DNA of 64,000 bases from Nocardioides sp. (GTDB taxonomy: Bacteria > Actinomycetota > Actinomycetes > Propionibacteriales > Nocardioidaceae), in NCBI RefSeq assembly GCF_030149505.1, contig NZ_JASBRN010000012.1, forward strand, positions 1 through 64,000, given 5' to 3'. Numbering within the stretch: the first letter of the stretch is position 1; each line of letters begins with the position of its first letter. Both the position numbers and the translations under genes were made by a program. A model generated the notes under the pieces. That model saw nothing but the letters and a program-made list of their open reading frames with translations, made no database searches and was not told the origin of the DNA. Shown here piece by piece: positions 15,950 through 25,194 of the stretch.

Positions 15950-17223
15950 GCGCCCACCGGCCTGAGGACCTCGAGGCCGGCCATGTGCGGCTGGAGCGCC
16001 TTCGGGACGCGCACGGAGCCGTCGGCCTGCTGGTGGGTCTCGAGGATCGCCACGATCGTGCGGGTCATGGCGCACAGCGTCCCGTTGAGCGTAGCCAGCG
16101 GCTTGGTGCCGTCCTCGAACCGGCCGCGGATGTCGAGGCGGCGGCTCTGGAACTCGGTGCAGTTGGAGGTCGAGGTGAGCTCGCGGTACTTGCCCTGGGT
16201 CGGGATCCAGGCCTCGCAGTCGAACTTGCGGATCGCCGAGAGCCCCAGGTCGCCGGCGGCGACGTCGATGACGCGGTAGGCCAGCTCGAGCTTGTCGAGG
16301 AAGTCACGCTCCCACTGCAGCAGCCGCTCGTGCTCGGCGTAGGACTCCTCGAGCGTCGTGTAGACGAACATCTCGACCTTGTCGAACCAGTGGACCCGGA
16401 TGATCCCCTTGGTGTCCTTGCCGTGGGAGCCGGCCTCCTTGCGGAAGCAGGGGCTGAACGCGGCGTAGCGCAGCGGCAGCGTCGCCGGGTCGAGGATCTC
16501 GTCGGAGTGGTAGGCCGCCATCGGGACCTCGGAGGTGCCGACGAGGTAGAGGTCCTCGCCCTCGATCCGGTAGACGTCGTCGGCGGCCTGGCCGAGGAAG
16601 CCGGTGCCGTCCATGGCGCGCGGGCGCACCAGGGACGGGGCGATGACCTGGGTGAACCCGGCCTCGCGGGCCTGCTCCATCGCGAGGTTGACCAGCGCCA
16701 GCTCCAGCTGGGCGCCGACGCCGGTGAGGAAGTAGAAGCGCGAGCCGGACACCTTCGCGCCGCGCTCGATGTCGATGGCGCCGAGCAGCTTGCCGAGCTC
16801 GATGTGGTCGCGCGGCTCGAAGCCCTCGGCGGCGAAGTCGCGCGGGGTCCCCACGGTCTCGAGCACGACGAAGTCGTCCTCGCCGCCCTCGGGCGCCTCG
16901 GGCGCGGCGAGGTTGGGGATCTCCTTCAGCGCCGCGTCCCAGGTCTCGTCGGCGGCGATCCGGGCGGCCTCGGCCTCCTTGACCTCCGCTGCCAGGGTCT
17001 TGGTCTGCGCGAGCAGGGTCTGCTTCTCCTCACCCTGCGCCTTCGGGATCAGGGCGCCGAGCTGCTTCTGCTCCGCGCGCTTGGCCTCGAAGGTCGCGAT
17101 CGCGGCCCGGCGGGTGGCGTCGGCCTCCAGGGAGCGGGAGACGACCTCGTCGGACAGCCCGCGCTTGGCGAGCGCGGCACGGACGCGGTCGGGGTCGTCC
17201 CGCAGGACCTTGGGGTCGATCAT
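15946..17223 (-). CDS. serS: Seryl-tRNA synthetase
   Basis: The 425-residue class II synthetase charges tRNA-Ser (two such tRNA genes lie at 6.4 and 7.3 kb). An N-terminal coiled-coil arm (about 25-105) grips the tRNA. Motif 2 [20 protein letters not shown] and motif 3 with [18 protein letters not shown] are intact, and the TLNGT segment is near the C-terminus. The ATG at 17223 has TAGCCT seven bases upstream, the leaderless pattern. It is first gene of a minus-strand operon with the HAD and GNAT genes. Confidence 0.97.
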   Translation of the reverse strand: MIDPKVLRDDPDRVRAALAKRGLSDEVVSRSLEADATRRAAIATFEAKRAEQKQLGALIPKAQGEEKQTLLAQTKTLAAEVKEAEAARIAADETWDAALKEIPNLAAPEAPEGGEDDFVVLETVGTPRDFAAEGFEPRDHIELGKLLGAIDIERGAKVSGSRFYFLTGVGAQLELALVNLAMEQAREAGFTQVIAPSLVRPRAMDGTGFLGQAADDVYRIEGEDLYLVGTSEVPMAAYHSDEILDPATLPLRYAAFSPCFRKEAGSHGKDTKGIIRVHWFDKVEMFVYTTLEESYAEHERLLQWERDFLDKLELAYRVIDVAAGDLGLSAIRKFDCEAWIPTQGKYRELTSTSNCTEFQSRRLDIRGRFEDGTKPLATLNGTLCAMTRTIVAILETHQQADGSVRVPKALQPHMAGLEVLRPVGA

Positions 17224-17300
17224 GTGCGTCAGGCTATCCGGGCTCCTCGCCCCGGCTCACCCCAGTTGGTGGCCGCCTCCCCTCTGCCATGCTGTCGCCC

Positions 17301-18881
17301 GTGCTCGACCGCTCCCGTTCCCTGCTGCTCGCCTGGGCGCTGCTGTGCTGGGCCGGCCTCGCGCTGCTCGCCGTGGGCGTCGTCCAGGGGTGGGGCGCGC
17401 TGGCCGACGTCGACGCCCGCGGCAGCTCGGGCCCGGAGACGCCGTACGTCGGTGCCAGCTCCCCCGCCTACGACCTGCTCCGGTGGGTCGAGCTGACCTT
17501 CGGCACGATCGGGATGACGGTCCTCACCGTCGTGGTCGCCGGGCTGATGCTCGCCAAGGGCTACCGACGCGCGGCCCTCGTCGCCGCCCTCGTCCCGGGG
17601 CTGACCGCGGCCGCCACCACGGGCATGAAGGTGTGGCTGGGCCGCGAGCGGCCCCCGTGGCAGGACCCCGAGGCGCTGCTGTCGACCAACTCCTTCCCCT
17701 CCGGCCACGCCTCCTCCGCCGCCGCGCTCGGCGGCGTCGTCTGCGTGCTGGTGCTGATGCTGGTGCGTCGGGCGAGCATGCGGCGCACGGCGTACGTCGC
17801 CGTCGGGCTCGTGGTCGTGGCGATCTGCCTAGACCGCGTGCTGCTGGGTCGGCACTACCCCAGCGACGTCGTGGCCGGCGTGCTGCTCGGTGCGGCCATC
17901 CTGCTGACCGTCGTGGCGGCGTACTCCCCGCTGCCGCGCAGCCACGCCGTCAAGGCCGAGCCGCTGCCGGTGGCCATCCCCGGCACCAAGCGGCTGGCCG
18001 TCGTGCTGAACCCGATCAAGGTCGAGGACGTCCGGCAGTTCCAGACGGTCGTGACCGGGATGGCCCGCGAGGCCGGCTGGGCCGACCCGACCTGGCACCT
18101 GACCACCGTCGAGGACCCCGGCACCGGGATGGCCGAGGAGGCCTCCGTGGCCGGCGCCGACCTCGTGCTGGTGTGCGGCGGTGACGGCACCGTGCGCGAG
18201 GTGTGCGCCGAGCTCGCCGGCACCGGCATCCCGGTCGGGATCGTCCCTGCCGGCACCGGCAACCTGCTGGCCCGCAACCTCGACATCCCGCTCTACCTCC
18301 GCGCGGCCATCGACGTCGCGCTGACCGGCCAGGACCGGGCCATCGACATGGTCGAGGTCTCCGGCGACGGCATCGAGGACAGCTACTTCATGGTCATGGC
18401 CGGCATGGGCTTCGACGCCGCGATCATGGAGGGCGTCAACGAGGACATCAAGAAGCGGGTCGGCTGGATCGCCTACGTCATCTCGGGCCTGAAGTCGCTG
18501 ATGTTCCCTGCGGTCAAGGTCGAGATCTCCGTCGACGGCGGGGAGTTCACCAAGCACCGCGCCCGCACCGTCGTGGTCGGGAACGTCGGGTTCCTGCAGG
18601 CCGGGATGCCGCTGCTGCCCGACGCCGCGATCGACGACGGCACCCTCGACGTGGTGATCCTGCACCCGAAGAACTTCCTGGCCTGGATCCCCCTGGCCTG
18701 GCGGGTGCTGCTCAAGCGCCCGCACACCGACGCGCTCATCGACCGCCGCACCGGCTCGACCGTCGTCGTCCGCGCCGCCACCGACACCCCGCGCCAGCTC
18801 GACGGCGACTCCATCGGCCCCGGCCGGGAGCTGTCGATGCGCTGCGTCCACGGTCGGGTGCTCGTCCGCGTCCCCCGCTGA
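17301..18881 (+). CDS. Fusion of PAP2 phosphatase and diacylglycerol kinase-type lipid kinase
   Basis: The 526-residue two-domain membrane protein starts with a six-helix PAP2 domain carrying all three motifs: KVWLGRERPP (110-119), PSGH (133-136) and GRHYPSD (183-189). From about 230 it continues as a DAGK catalytic domain with CGGDGT (292-297) and PAGTGNLLARNL. One half removes, the other adds, a lipid phosphate, so it may recycle undecaprenyl or phosphatidic lipids. The substrate is unknown. The GTG at 17301 was chosen because CATGCT lies seven bases upstream; the ATG at 17289 lies inside that box. Confidence 0.87.
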   Translation: MLDRSRSLLLAWALLCWAGLALLAVGVVQGWGALADVDARGSSGPETPYVGASSPAYDLLRWVELTFGTIGMTVLTVVVAGLMLAKGYRRAALVAALVPGLTAAATTGMKVWLGRERPPWQDPEALLSTNSFPSGHASSAAALGGVVCVLVLMLVRRASMRRTAYVAVGLVVVAICLDRVLLGRHYPSDVVAGVLLGAAILLTVVAAYSPLPRSHAVKAEPLPVAIPGTKRLAVVLNPIKVEDVRQFQTVVTGMAREAGWADPTWHLTTVEDPGTGMAEEASVAGADLVLVCGGDGTVREVCAELAGTGIPVGIVPAGTGNLLARNLDIPLYLRAAIDVALTGQDRAIDMVEVSGDGIEDSYFMVMAGMGFDAAIMEGVNEDIKKRVGWIAYVISGLKSLMFPAVKVEISVDGGEFTKHRARTVVVGNVGFLQAGMPLLPDAAIDDGTLDVVILHPKNFLAWIPLAWRVLLKRPHTDALIDRRTGSTVVVRAATDTPRQLDGDSIGPGRELSMRCVHGRVLVRVPR

Positions 18882-18955
18882 CCGCCGAACCGTCAGTTCC
18901 GCACCGCCGAACCGTCGGTTCCGAACCCTCGAGACGTCACTTCCGGCCCGTACGC
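18882..18955. repeat. GGTTCGGCGGT-type repeat (family B, copy 1)
   Basis: Two near-identical 22-23 base units (ACCGCCGAACCGTCAGTTCCG and a variant) directly follow the PAP2-DAGK stop codon, with a degenerate third. They are the reverse complement of the units at 21148-21236 and 31679-31832. Confidence 0.65.
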
Positions 18956-19014
18956 CGGCCGGCTCTGCCAGGCTGACCCCCGACTCTCGGGACGGACGGG
19001 TCGAGGAGCACAGC

Positions 19015-19755
19015 ATGGGATTCCTGGTGGGTGCAGCCGTGGCTGCCGTCGTCGCGGTCGTGGCGTGGTGGATCGGCCGGTCGGCCGAGCGGGACCGCGG
19101 GGCGATGCTGGCGACCGAGACCTCCACGGTCGCGACGCTGCGCGAGCTCGCGGCAGCCGCCTCGGCAGCGGCGGGCGCCGGGTCCTACCGCGAGCTCGTC
19201 GAGCTCTCCGGCGAGGCCGCGCCCGGGCCGGGCGGCCCGCTGCGGTCCCCGGAGACGGGTACGCCGTGCGTCTGGCACCGCCAGGTGGTGACCCGGCGCT
19301 ACACCAAGATCAGCAAGGACGCCCAGGGCAACCGGACCTCCTCGACCGCGGAGGAGACCGTCACCTCCGAGAGCTCGGAGTCGGCGTTCGTGCTGCGCGA
19401 CGCCACCGGCGAGGTGCTGGTCGAGCCCACCTCGGGGGTCGACGGGGCGCGCCGGTCCGTCTCGGAGTTCCGGGAGGGCAAGCGCGGTGGGGGTCGGGAC
19501 ACGATCGGGTTCGAGCACGAGGAGTGGGTGCTGGAGCCCGGCACACGGCTGTTCGTGCGCGGGGAGGTCCGCGAGCTGGACGGGCGGCTGGTCGTGGGTG
19601 AGCCCGAGAAGGGCGACCTCGTCGTCACCACACGGTCCGAGGAGCAGCTGCTCGAGTCGGCCGCGGGCTCGGCGCGCACGGCCGGGATCGTGTCGAAGGT
19701 GGCCGCGGTCGCCGCGGTGGGGCTCGCGGTCGTCGGGGCGGTCAGCCTGCTCTGA
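19015..19755 (+). CDS. GIDE-domain membrane protein (bacterial MUL1/MAPL-like)
   Basis: The 246-residue protein has one N-terminal helix (about 3-22) and one C-terminal helix (about 226-245) framing a soluble region. That region contains the features of the GIDE domain: TPCVWHRQVVTRRYTK, a strand with FVLRDATGEVLVEP, and EWVLEPGTRLFVRGEV. In eukaryotic MUL1 this domain precedes a RING ligase; bacterial members lack the RING, and their role is unknown. The ATG at 19015 follows GAGGAGCAC. It is followed by a palindromic spacer shared with the convergent DUF4446 gene. Confidence 0.8.
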   Translation: MGFLVGAAVAAVVAVVAWWIGRSAERDRGAMLATETSTVATLRELAAAASAAAGAGSYRELVELSGEAAPGPGGPLRSPETGTPCVWHRQVVTRRYTKISKDAQGNRTSSTAEETVTSESSESAFVLRDATGEVLVEPTSGVDGARRSVSEFREGKRGGGRDTIGFEHEEWVLEPGTRLFVRGEVRELDGRLVVGEPEKGDLVVTTRSEEQLLESAAGSARTAGIVSKVAAVAAVGLAVVGAVSLL

Positions 19756-19794
19756 GGCGCGCCCGGCGGCGTACGGCGGGACGACGGCTGAGTC

Positions 19795-19868
19795 AGAACT
19801 TTCGGCGTACGGCTGAACCTTCACCCGTGGACCGAGAGGTTCAGCCGGCATCAGCTGAACCTCACGGC
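19795..19868. repeat. TTTCGGCGTACGG repeat (family C, copy 1)
   Basis: The spacer between convergent genes holds CTTTCGGCGTACGGCTGAAC, GAGAGGTTCAGCCGG and CAGCTGAACCTCAC. It aligns along its whole length with the spacer at 45408-45492. Confidence 0.65.
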
Positions 19869-19874
19869 CCGCCG

Positions 19875-20273
19875 CTACGGCCGAGCGGCCTCGACGGCCT
19901 CGGTCTCCTCGGGCGAGAGCTGCTGGTCGCAGCGCCAGGCGGCGATCGACTTGGCGTAGGTCCGGGCCTCGGAGCGGCCGTGGATCGAGGTGAGCACGAC
20001 GCCGTTGCCGCCGTCGTCGAGCAGCGCGACCGACCAGGAGAGGTGCCCGCCCATGTCGCCGAACGCGTCGTAGCGGACCGCGGCCAGGTGCCGCAGGGCG
20101 TCGCGGCCCTCGGCGCGCAGGGCGGCGACCTCCTGGCGCAGGCCCAGGACGTCCTGGGGCAGCGCGTCCGGCCCCACCGGGGACGCACCTGCACGGGCGG
20201 CCCGCAGGGCCAGCACGGCACAGGCCAGCGCGGCGAGGGCGACCACCAGGGTGAGCACGACCAGGATCTCCAC
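19875..20273 (-). CDS. DUF4446 family membrane-anchored protein
   Basis: The 132-residue protein has one N-terminal helix (about 4-26), a coiled-coil-like segment (VLGLRQEVAALRAEGRDAL, about 42-60) and a compact domain with RYDAFGDMGGHLSWSVALLDD and GVVLTSIHGRSEARTYAK, the hallmark of DUF4446. The function is unknown. It is divergent from pheA with only 23 bases between start codons, so the two promoters must overlap. Confidence 0.85.
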   Translation of the reverse strand: MEILVVLTLVVALAALACAVLALRAARAGASPVGPDALPQDVLGLRQEVAALRAEGRDALRHLAAVRYDAFGDMGGHLSWSVALLDDGGNGVVLTSIHGRSEARTYAKSIAAWRCDQQLSPEETEAVEAARP

Positions 20274-20296
20274 GGCAGCGAACCTAGACTGCGCGG

Positions 20297-21142
20297 GTGC
20301 CGGAACCGCGACGCATCGCCTACCAGGGAGAGCCGGGCGCCAACTCCCACATCGTGTGCCAGGAGCACTACCCCGACCTGGAGGCGCTGCCGTGCGCCTC
20401 GTTCGAGGACGTCTTCGCGGCCGTGGCGGGCGGTGAGGCCGAGCTGGCGATGATCCCGATCGACAACTCCATCGCCGGTCGGGTGGCCGACATCCACCAC
20501 TTCCTGCCCGGCAGCGGGCTCCACATCGTGGCCGAGCACTTCCTGCGGATCCGGTTCCACCTGATGGCCGTGCCCGGCGCGAGCCTGGACACGATCCGCA
20601 CGGTCCACAGCCACGTCCACGCCCTCGGCCAGTGCCGCCGGATCATCCGCGAGCACGGCCTGACCCCGCTCATCTCCGGCGACACCGCCGGCGCCGCCCG
20701 CGAGGTGGCGGAGGCCAAGGACCCCACCCAGGCCTCCATCAGCCCGCCGCTGGCCGCACAGATCTACGGCCTGGAGGTGCTCGCCGCCGACGTCGAGGAC
20801 GAGGACCACAACACGACCCGGTTCGTCGTGCTCAGCCGCGACTTCGTGCAGGCGCCGCCAGGCAACGGCCCGGTGGTGACCAGCTTCGTCTTCAACGTCC
20901 GCAACCTGCCGGCCGCGCTCTACAAGGCGCTCGGCGGCTTCGCGACCAACGGCGTGAACATGACCAAGCTCGAGAGCTACATGGTCGACGGACACTTCAC
21001 CGCGACGCAGTTCCTCGCCGAGGTCGACGGGCACCCCGAGGAGACGCCGCTGCGCAACGCGCTGGAGGAGCTGGCCTTCTTCACCACCGACATCACGATC
21101 CTCGGCGTGTACCCCGCCGATCCGTTCCGCGCGCAGGCCTGA
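20297..21142 (+). CDS. pheA: Prephenate dehydratase
   Basis: It converts prephenate to phenylpyruvate in phenylalanine synthesis. The catalytic PDT domain (about 1-185) has [12 protein letters not shown], the DNSIAGRV loop and the catalytic HNTTRF (171-176). A C-terminal ACT domain (about 197-275) with [20 protein letters not shown] and KLESY binds phenylalanine for feedback inhibition. The 281 residues are typical. The GTG at 20297 has TAGACT six bases upstream, so it is probably leaderless. The enzyme is not fused to chorismate mutase, as usual in actinobacteria. Confidence 0.95.
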   Translation: MPEPRRIAYQGEPGANSHIVCQEHYPDLEALPCASFEDVFAAVAGGEAELAMIPIDNSIAGRVADIHHFLPGSGLHIVAEHFLRIRFHLMAVPGASLDTIRTVHSHVHALGQCRRIIREHGLTPLISGDTAGAAREVAEAKDPTQASISPPLAAQIYGLEVLAADVEDEDHNTTRFVVLSRDFVQAPPGNGPVVTSFVFNVRNLPAALYKALGGFATNGVNMTKLESYMVDGHFTATQFLAEVDGHPEETPLRNALEELAFFTTDITILGVYPADPFRAQA

Positions 21143-21147
21143 CCTCG

Positions 21148-21236
21148 CGGCTCGGCGGTGCGGAACTGACCGACGGCTCGACGGTGCGGAACTGACGGCT
21201 CGGCAGTTCGGAACTGACGGCTCGGCGGTGCTGGCC
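21148..21236. repeat. GACGGCTCGGCGGTNCGGAACT tandem repeat (family B, copy 2)
   Basis: About four copies of a 22-24 base unit (for example GACGGCTCGGCAGTTCGGAA) lie directly after the pheA stop. It is the same family as 18882-18955 and 31679-31832. Confidence 0.7.
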
Positions 21237-21281
21237 TCACGGGTGGGCGGGGCGGAGCCCGGGTTCACTAGGGTGCGGTGC

Positions 21282-22499
21282 ATGAGCGAGCGCCCCGCCC
21301 CGTACGCCGACAGCGAGGTCGGTCGTCTCCGCACCGTCATGCTGCACCGTCCCGGCAACGAGCTGAAGCGGCTGACCCCGCGCAACAACGACCGGCTGCT
21401 CTTCGACGGCATCCCCTGGGTCGCCCGCGCGCAGGACGAGCACGACGCCTTCGCCCAGGCCCTGCGCGACCGCGACGTCGAGGTGCTCTACCTCACCGAG
21501 CTGCTCACCGAGACCCTGCAGGACGAGCTGGCCCGCAACCACGCGATCACCTCCGCGCTGTCGGGCCTGCACCTCGGCGACACCCTGCGCACCTACCTCG
21601 CGCACTTCCTGCACGACGCCTCGCCCGAGGAGCTGACGGCCTACCTCACCGCCGGCATCCGCAACGACGAGGTGCGCGGTGGGTTCGGCCTGGTCACGAG
21701 CCTGCTCTCGCCGTACGACTTCCTGGTCGACCCGCTGCCCAACCTGCTCTTCACCCGCGACTCCAGCGTGTGGGTGCGCGACCGGGTCGCCATCACCTCG
21801 CTGGCCATGCCGGCGCGCTCGCGCGAGACCCAGCTGACCGAGCTGATCTACACCGAGCACCCGCGCTTCCGCGGCACCCGCAAGATCCACGGCTGGCACT
21901 CCGAGCACGTCGAGGGCGGCGACGTCCTGCACCTCGCGCCGGGCGTGATCGCCGTCGGCGTCGGGGAGCGTACGACGCCGGCCGGTGTCGAGCGCTTCGC
22001 CCGCCAGGTGTTCCACGCCGGGCTCGCGCGGACCGTGCTGGCGGTGCCGATCGCCCAGGAGCGGGCCACGATGCACCTGGACACCATCTGCACCCTGGTC
22101 GACGTCGACAAGGTCGTGATGTACCCCAACGTCGCCGACTCCCTCGTCGCTCACGCGGTCACGATGACCGAGCAGGGCGAGGAGGCCACGCTGACGCTCA
22201 GCGTCGCCGAGCCGGAGCCGTTCCTCGTGGCCGCGGCGCGCGCGATGGGCATCGACCAGCTGCACCAGATCGACACCGGCCTGGACCCGGTCACCGCCGA
22301 GCGCGAGCAGTGGGACGACGGCAACAACACCCTGGCGCTGGCGCCCCGGGTCGCGGTCGCCTACGAGCGCAACGACGAGACCAACGACCGGCTCGAGGAG
22401 GCCGGGATCGAGGTCGTGCGGATCGCCGGCTCCGAGCTAGGCTCGGGCCGCGGCGGCCCGCGCTGCATGAGCTGCCCGATCACCCGCGACCCGCTCTGA
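21282..22499 (+). CDS. arcA: Arginine deiminase
   Basis: It hydrolyses arginine to citrulline and ammonia, the first step of the ADI pathway. The 405-residue protein has the guanidine-binding [12 protein letters not shown] segment, the catalytic HVEGGD (about 212-217), HLDTICT, and the nucleophile C395 in GGPRCMSCP close to the C-terminus. Ornithine carbamoyltransferase and carbamate kinase are not adjacent, so it may act alone in arginine turnover or pH defence. The ATG at 21282 has TAGGGT seven bases upstream, the leaderless pattern. Confidence 0.95.
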   Translation: MSERPAPYADSEVGRLRTVMLHRPGNELKRLTPRNNDRLLFDGIPWVARAQDEHDAFAQALRDRDVEVLYLTELLTETLQDELARNHAITSALSGLHLGDTLRTYLAHFLHDASPEELTAYLTAGIRNDEVRGGFGLVTSLLSPYDFLVDPLPNLLFTRDSSVWVRDRVAITSLAMPARSRETQLTELIYTEHPRFRGTRKIHGWHSEHVEGGDVLHLAPGVIAVGVGERTTPAGVERFARQVFHAGLARTVLAVPIAQERATMHLDTICTLVDVDKVVMYPNVADSLVAHAVTMTEQGEEATLTLSVAEPEPFLVAAARAMGIDQLHQIDTGLDPVTAEREQWDDGNNTLALAPRVAVAYERNDETNDRLEEAGIEVVRIAGSELGSGRGGPRCMSCPITRDPL

Positions 22500-22625
22500 G
22501 ACCCATCTCTTCACCCACGTCCCCGCGCTGACCTGCTGTGACGCGCGAGATGCTTCCTTTACACCTCTGACACGCGTCCGCGAGGATGCGGCCGGGAGGA
22601 CCCACGACCGGCGGAAAGGACCCCC

Positions 22626-23006
22626 ATGTCGTTCTTCAGCGCGTTCACTCCTCAGGAGATCGCGAAGATCAGCTCGGCCGGCACCCGCGTCACGCTGCCG
22701 GAGGGCTGGGCGCCCATCTCGGAGAAGACCGGCGCCGACAAGGCCTACATCATCCTGTCCGGCACGGTCTCGGTGCGCCAGCACGGCAAGGAGATCGCCC
22801 AGGTCGGCGAGGGCGACATCGTCGGCGAGGCCGCGATCCTCAACCACTCCCTGCGCTCGGCCAGCATCGTGGCGCTGACCCCGCTCGAGCTCATCCACTT
22901 CACCCCCGAGCAGCTCAACCGGCTCGCGGTGGAGATGCCGAAGTTCGCCGAGCAGCTCGACGCGGTGGCCAAGGAGCGCTTCGCCGGGGGCGGCGAGCAG
23001 TCCTGA
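22626..23006 (+). CDS. Cyclic nucleotide-binding-domain protein
   Basis: The 126-residue protein consists almost wholly of one cNMP-binding beta-roll (about 20-110): AYIILSGTVSVRQHG, the phosphate-cassette-like GEGDIVGEAAILNHSLRSAS, and LIHFTPEQL. No HTH or enzyme domain is attached. The next gene, 19 bases downstream, is a class III nucleotide cyclase, so the pair may form a maker-and-reader module. The cassette ends NHSLRSAS, whereas a classical binder has an Arg directed at the phosphate, so cyclic-nucleotide binding is uncertain. The RBS GGAAAGGA precedes the ATG. Confidence 0.85.
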   Translation: MSFFSAFTPQEIAKISSAGTRVTLPEGWAPISEKTGADKAYIILSGTVSVRQHGKEIAQVGEGDIVGEAAILNHSLRSASIVALTPLELIHFTPEQLNRLAVEMPKFAEQLDAVAKERFAGGGEQS

Positions 23007-23025
23007 CCCGGTCCGGAGCCCCGCG

Positions 23026-24105
23026 CTGAGCACCCCCGAGCACCCCGGACGGCCCGAGGACCCGGCCGGTCCCGGCGCCCTGCCGCCCGCGCCCGACCCA
23101 GCACCCGACCTCGACGACGAGGGGTCGGTCGAGGAGCTGCTGCTCGGCGAGCGCCCGTCGCTGACCCGCCTCGAGGTCGCGGCCGCTGCCGGCGTACCCC
23201 TCGAGGTCGCGCGCGAGCTGTGGCGCCTGCTCGGCTTCCCGGCCACCGCCGACGACGACCCGGCCTTCACCCCCGCCGACGTCGAGGCGCTGCAGCTGGC
23301 CGGCGACCTGGTGGGGCTCGGCATCCTCGGCGAGGACTCCCAGGCCGCCCTGGTGCGCACCTGGGGCCGCTCCTTCGCCCGGCTCGCAGAGTGGCAGACC
23401 ACGCTGCTGGCCCGGGTCGCGGCCGCTGACCCCGACGCCAACCCGGTCGAGCGGCTCGGGGTGCTGACCGGCGAGGTGCTCCCCCGGGTCGAGCGGCTGC
23501 AGTCCTACGTCTGGCGCCGGCACCTCGCGGGCGCCTCCGGTCGGCTGATGGCCGGCACGGAGTCCGACGAGACCGGGGCCACGGCGGGGACGACCCCGCA
23601 GGCGGTCTGCTTCTGCGACATCGTCGGCTTCACCTCCCGCTCCCGCTCGATGCGCGACGCCGAGCTCGTCGCGTGGATCGAGACCTTCGAGGCCCGCACC
23701 GCCGAGGTCGTCGTCGACCACGGCGGCCGGGTCATCAAGAACATCGGGGACGAGGTGCTGCTCGTCGCCGACGACCCCACCGCGGCCGCGCGGATCGCGC
23801 TGACGCTGGTGGCGATGGGCTCCGACGAGGACGACCCGTTCCCGCAGGTGCGCGCCGGCATCGCGTACGGCGACGTCGTGACCCGCCTCGGCGACGTGCT
23901 CGGCCCGACCGTCAACATCGCGGCCCGGCTGACCGGAGTCGCCCGCGACGGCACCGTCCTGGTCGACGACGGCATGCGCGAGCAGCTCGGGGACGACCCC
24001 GCGTGGTCGCTGCGGCGCGTGCCGCGGACCTCGGTGAAGGGCTACTCCTCGCTGCGGCCGTGGGCGCTGCGCCGGCGCGAGGACGACGGCGACCGCTCGG
24101 GCTGA
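23026..24105 (+). CDS. Class III adenylate/guanylate cyclase, probable CTG start
   Basis: The 359-residue protein makes cyclic AMP or GMP. The C-terminal catalytic domain (about 190-345) has metal-binding D198 in FCDIVGFTS, K238 and D242 in KNIGDEVL, and the transition-state VNIAARL. The N-terminal region (about 45-95, LTRLEVAAAAGVPLEVARELWRLLGFP...FTPADVEAL) is a conserved regulatory domain of actinobacterial cyclases. That domain is coded upstream of the first GTG (23311), and no ATG, GTG or TTG precedes it in frame back to the preceding gene. CTG at 23026, eight bases after CGGAG, is the only good start. It is likely cotranscribed with the cNMP-binding gene. Confidence 0.85.
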   Translation: MSTPEHPGRPEDPAGPGALPPAPDPAPDLDDEGSVEELLLGERPSLTRLEVAAAAGVPLEVARELWRLLGFPATADDDPAFTPADVEALQLAGDLVGLGILGEDSQAALVRTWGRSFARLAEWQTTLLARVAAADPDANPVERLGVLTGEVLPRVERLQSYVWRRHLAGASGRLMAGTESDETGATAGTTPQAVCFCDIVGFTSRSRSMRDAELVAWIETFEARTAEVVVDHGGRVIKNIGDEVLLVADDPTAAARIALTLVAMGSDEDDPFPQVRAGIAYGDVVTRLGDVLGPTVNIAARLTGVARDGTVLVDDGMREQLGDDPAWSLRRVPRTSVKGYSSLRPWALRRREDDGDRSG

Positions 24106-24213
24106 CCCGGGCCCCCGGGCCCGCACCCGTCGTCGTACGCCGACGACGCTGCGACGCGCGACCCGGCCGGTATCGAGTACGCCGGGACCCGCCTCTTTAC
24201 CTAGGATGCGCCG

Positions 24214-25116
24214 GTGACTCGGCTGATGACGAAGGTGCTCTCCGACGACCCGCTCATCCGCTCGATGTCCTACCAGTCGGTGCTGTCGGCCTTCGGCGAG
24301 GGCGCGTTCCTCACCGGATCGGCGGTCTACTTCACGCAGATCGTCGGGCTCTCCCCCGCGCAGGTCGGCCTGGGCCTGACCATCGGCGGCATCGTGGTGT
24401 TCTGCGCCTCGGTGCCGCTCGGCCGGCTCGCGGACGCGGTCGGCACCCGGCGTACCTGGATCCTCGGCTCGCTCCTCGAGGCCCTGCTCTTCGCCTCGTG
24501 GTTCCTGGTCGAGGGGTTCGCGGCGTACGTCGCCGTCACCATCGCCCTGGAGCTGGCCGCCTCGTGGATGCGGTCGGGCCGCAACGCCTACCGCTTCGAG
24601 GTGTTCCCGCGGGAGACGCGGGTGCGGTCGCTGGCCTACATGCGGGCCTCGCGCAACGTCGGCTACACCCTCGGCGCCGGCGCGGGCGGCCTCGCGCTGG
24701 CCGCCGGCTCCGACGGACCGATCATGGCGATCCCGCTGGTGACCGCGGTGATCCTGCTGCTCAACACCGCGTGGATCACCCGGATGCCGCGGCTCTCGCG
24801 CGAGGCCGAGGCGCACGCCGAGGCCGGGGATACCGCGCTCGAGGCGGCGGTGGCGGGGAGCCGGCGCAGCGACCCGCGCGCGGCGCTGCGCAACCGTCCC
24901 TTCATCCTCACCTCGGCCCTCGGCGGGCTCCTCCTCGGCTCGGTGTGGGCCCCCGCCGCTTACACCTTCCTCGCCATGGAGGTCGGCACCTGGGGCTGGA
25001 TCACCATCGGCGCGCTGGTCGTGGTCGCCGCCGCCGGCATCACCCCCGCCGCCCGGGCCGCCGAGCGACACCTGGTGCGGGTGGGGACGCCGGGGCAGGC
25101 GGCCGTCGCGGGGTAG
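24214..25116 (+). CDS. MFS transporter, probably internally deleted
   Basis: The N-terminal half is a normal major-facilitator six-helix domain: SVLSAFGEGAFLTGSAVYF, the GRLADAVGTRR loop (70-80) and FPRETRVRSLAYMRASRN. After RNRPFILTSALGG (226-238) the frame passes directly into LGSVWAPAAYTFLAMEVG, which in relatives I recall belongs about 110 residues later, near helices 11-12. Only about eight helices remain in 300 residues, against twelve in about 410. The reading frame is intact across the join. The GTG at 24214 has TAGGAT six bases upstream. The stop codon lies within a palindromic repeat. Transport activity is doubtful. Confidence 0.7.
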   Translation: MTRLMTKVLSDDPLIRSMSYQSVLSAFGEGAFLTGSAVYFTQIVGLSPAQVGLGLTIGGIVVFCASVPLGRLADAVGTRRTWILGSLLEALLFASWFLVEGFAAYVAVTIALELAASWMRSGRNAYRFEVFPRETRVRSLAYMRASRNVGYTLGAGAGGLALAAGSDGPIMAIPLVTAVILLLNTAWITRMPRLSREAEAHAEAGDTALEAAVAGSRRSDPRAALRNRPFILTSALGGLLLGSVWAPAAYTFLAMEVGTWGWITIGALVVVAAAGITPAARAAERHLVRVGTPGQAAVAG

Positions 25117-25174
25117 TCCGAATCATTTCTGATGCTCAGCTCGAGTTGAGCATCAGATCGGATTCGGAGTACCC
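25111..25174. repeat. Nested palindrome (family A, copy 1)
   Basis: Outer arms GGGTAGTCCGAAT and ATTCGGAGTACCC enclose an inner palindrome centred on GCTCAGCTCGAGTTGAGC. The TAG stop of the MFS gene is inside the left outer arm, and the convergent DUF5926 gene ends 20 bases beyond. The same layout occurs at 41508, 43769 and 49211. Confidence 0.8.
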
Positions 25175-25194
25175 CCTCTACCGCGAGCCCGACC

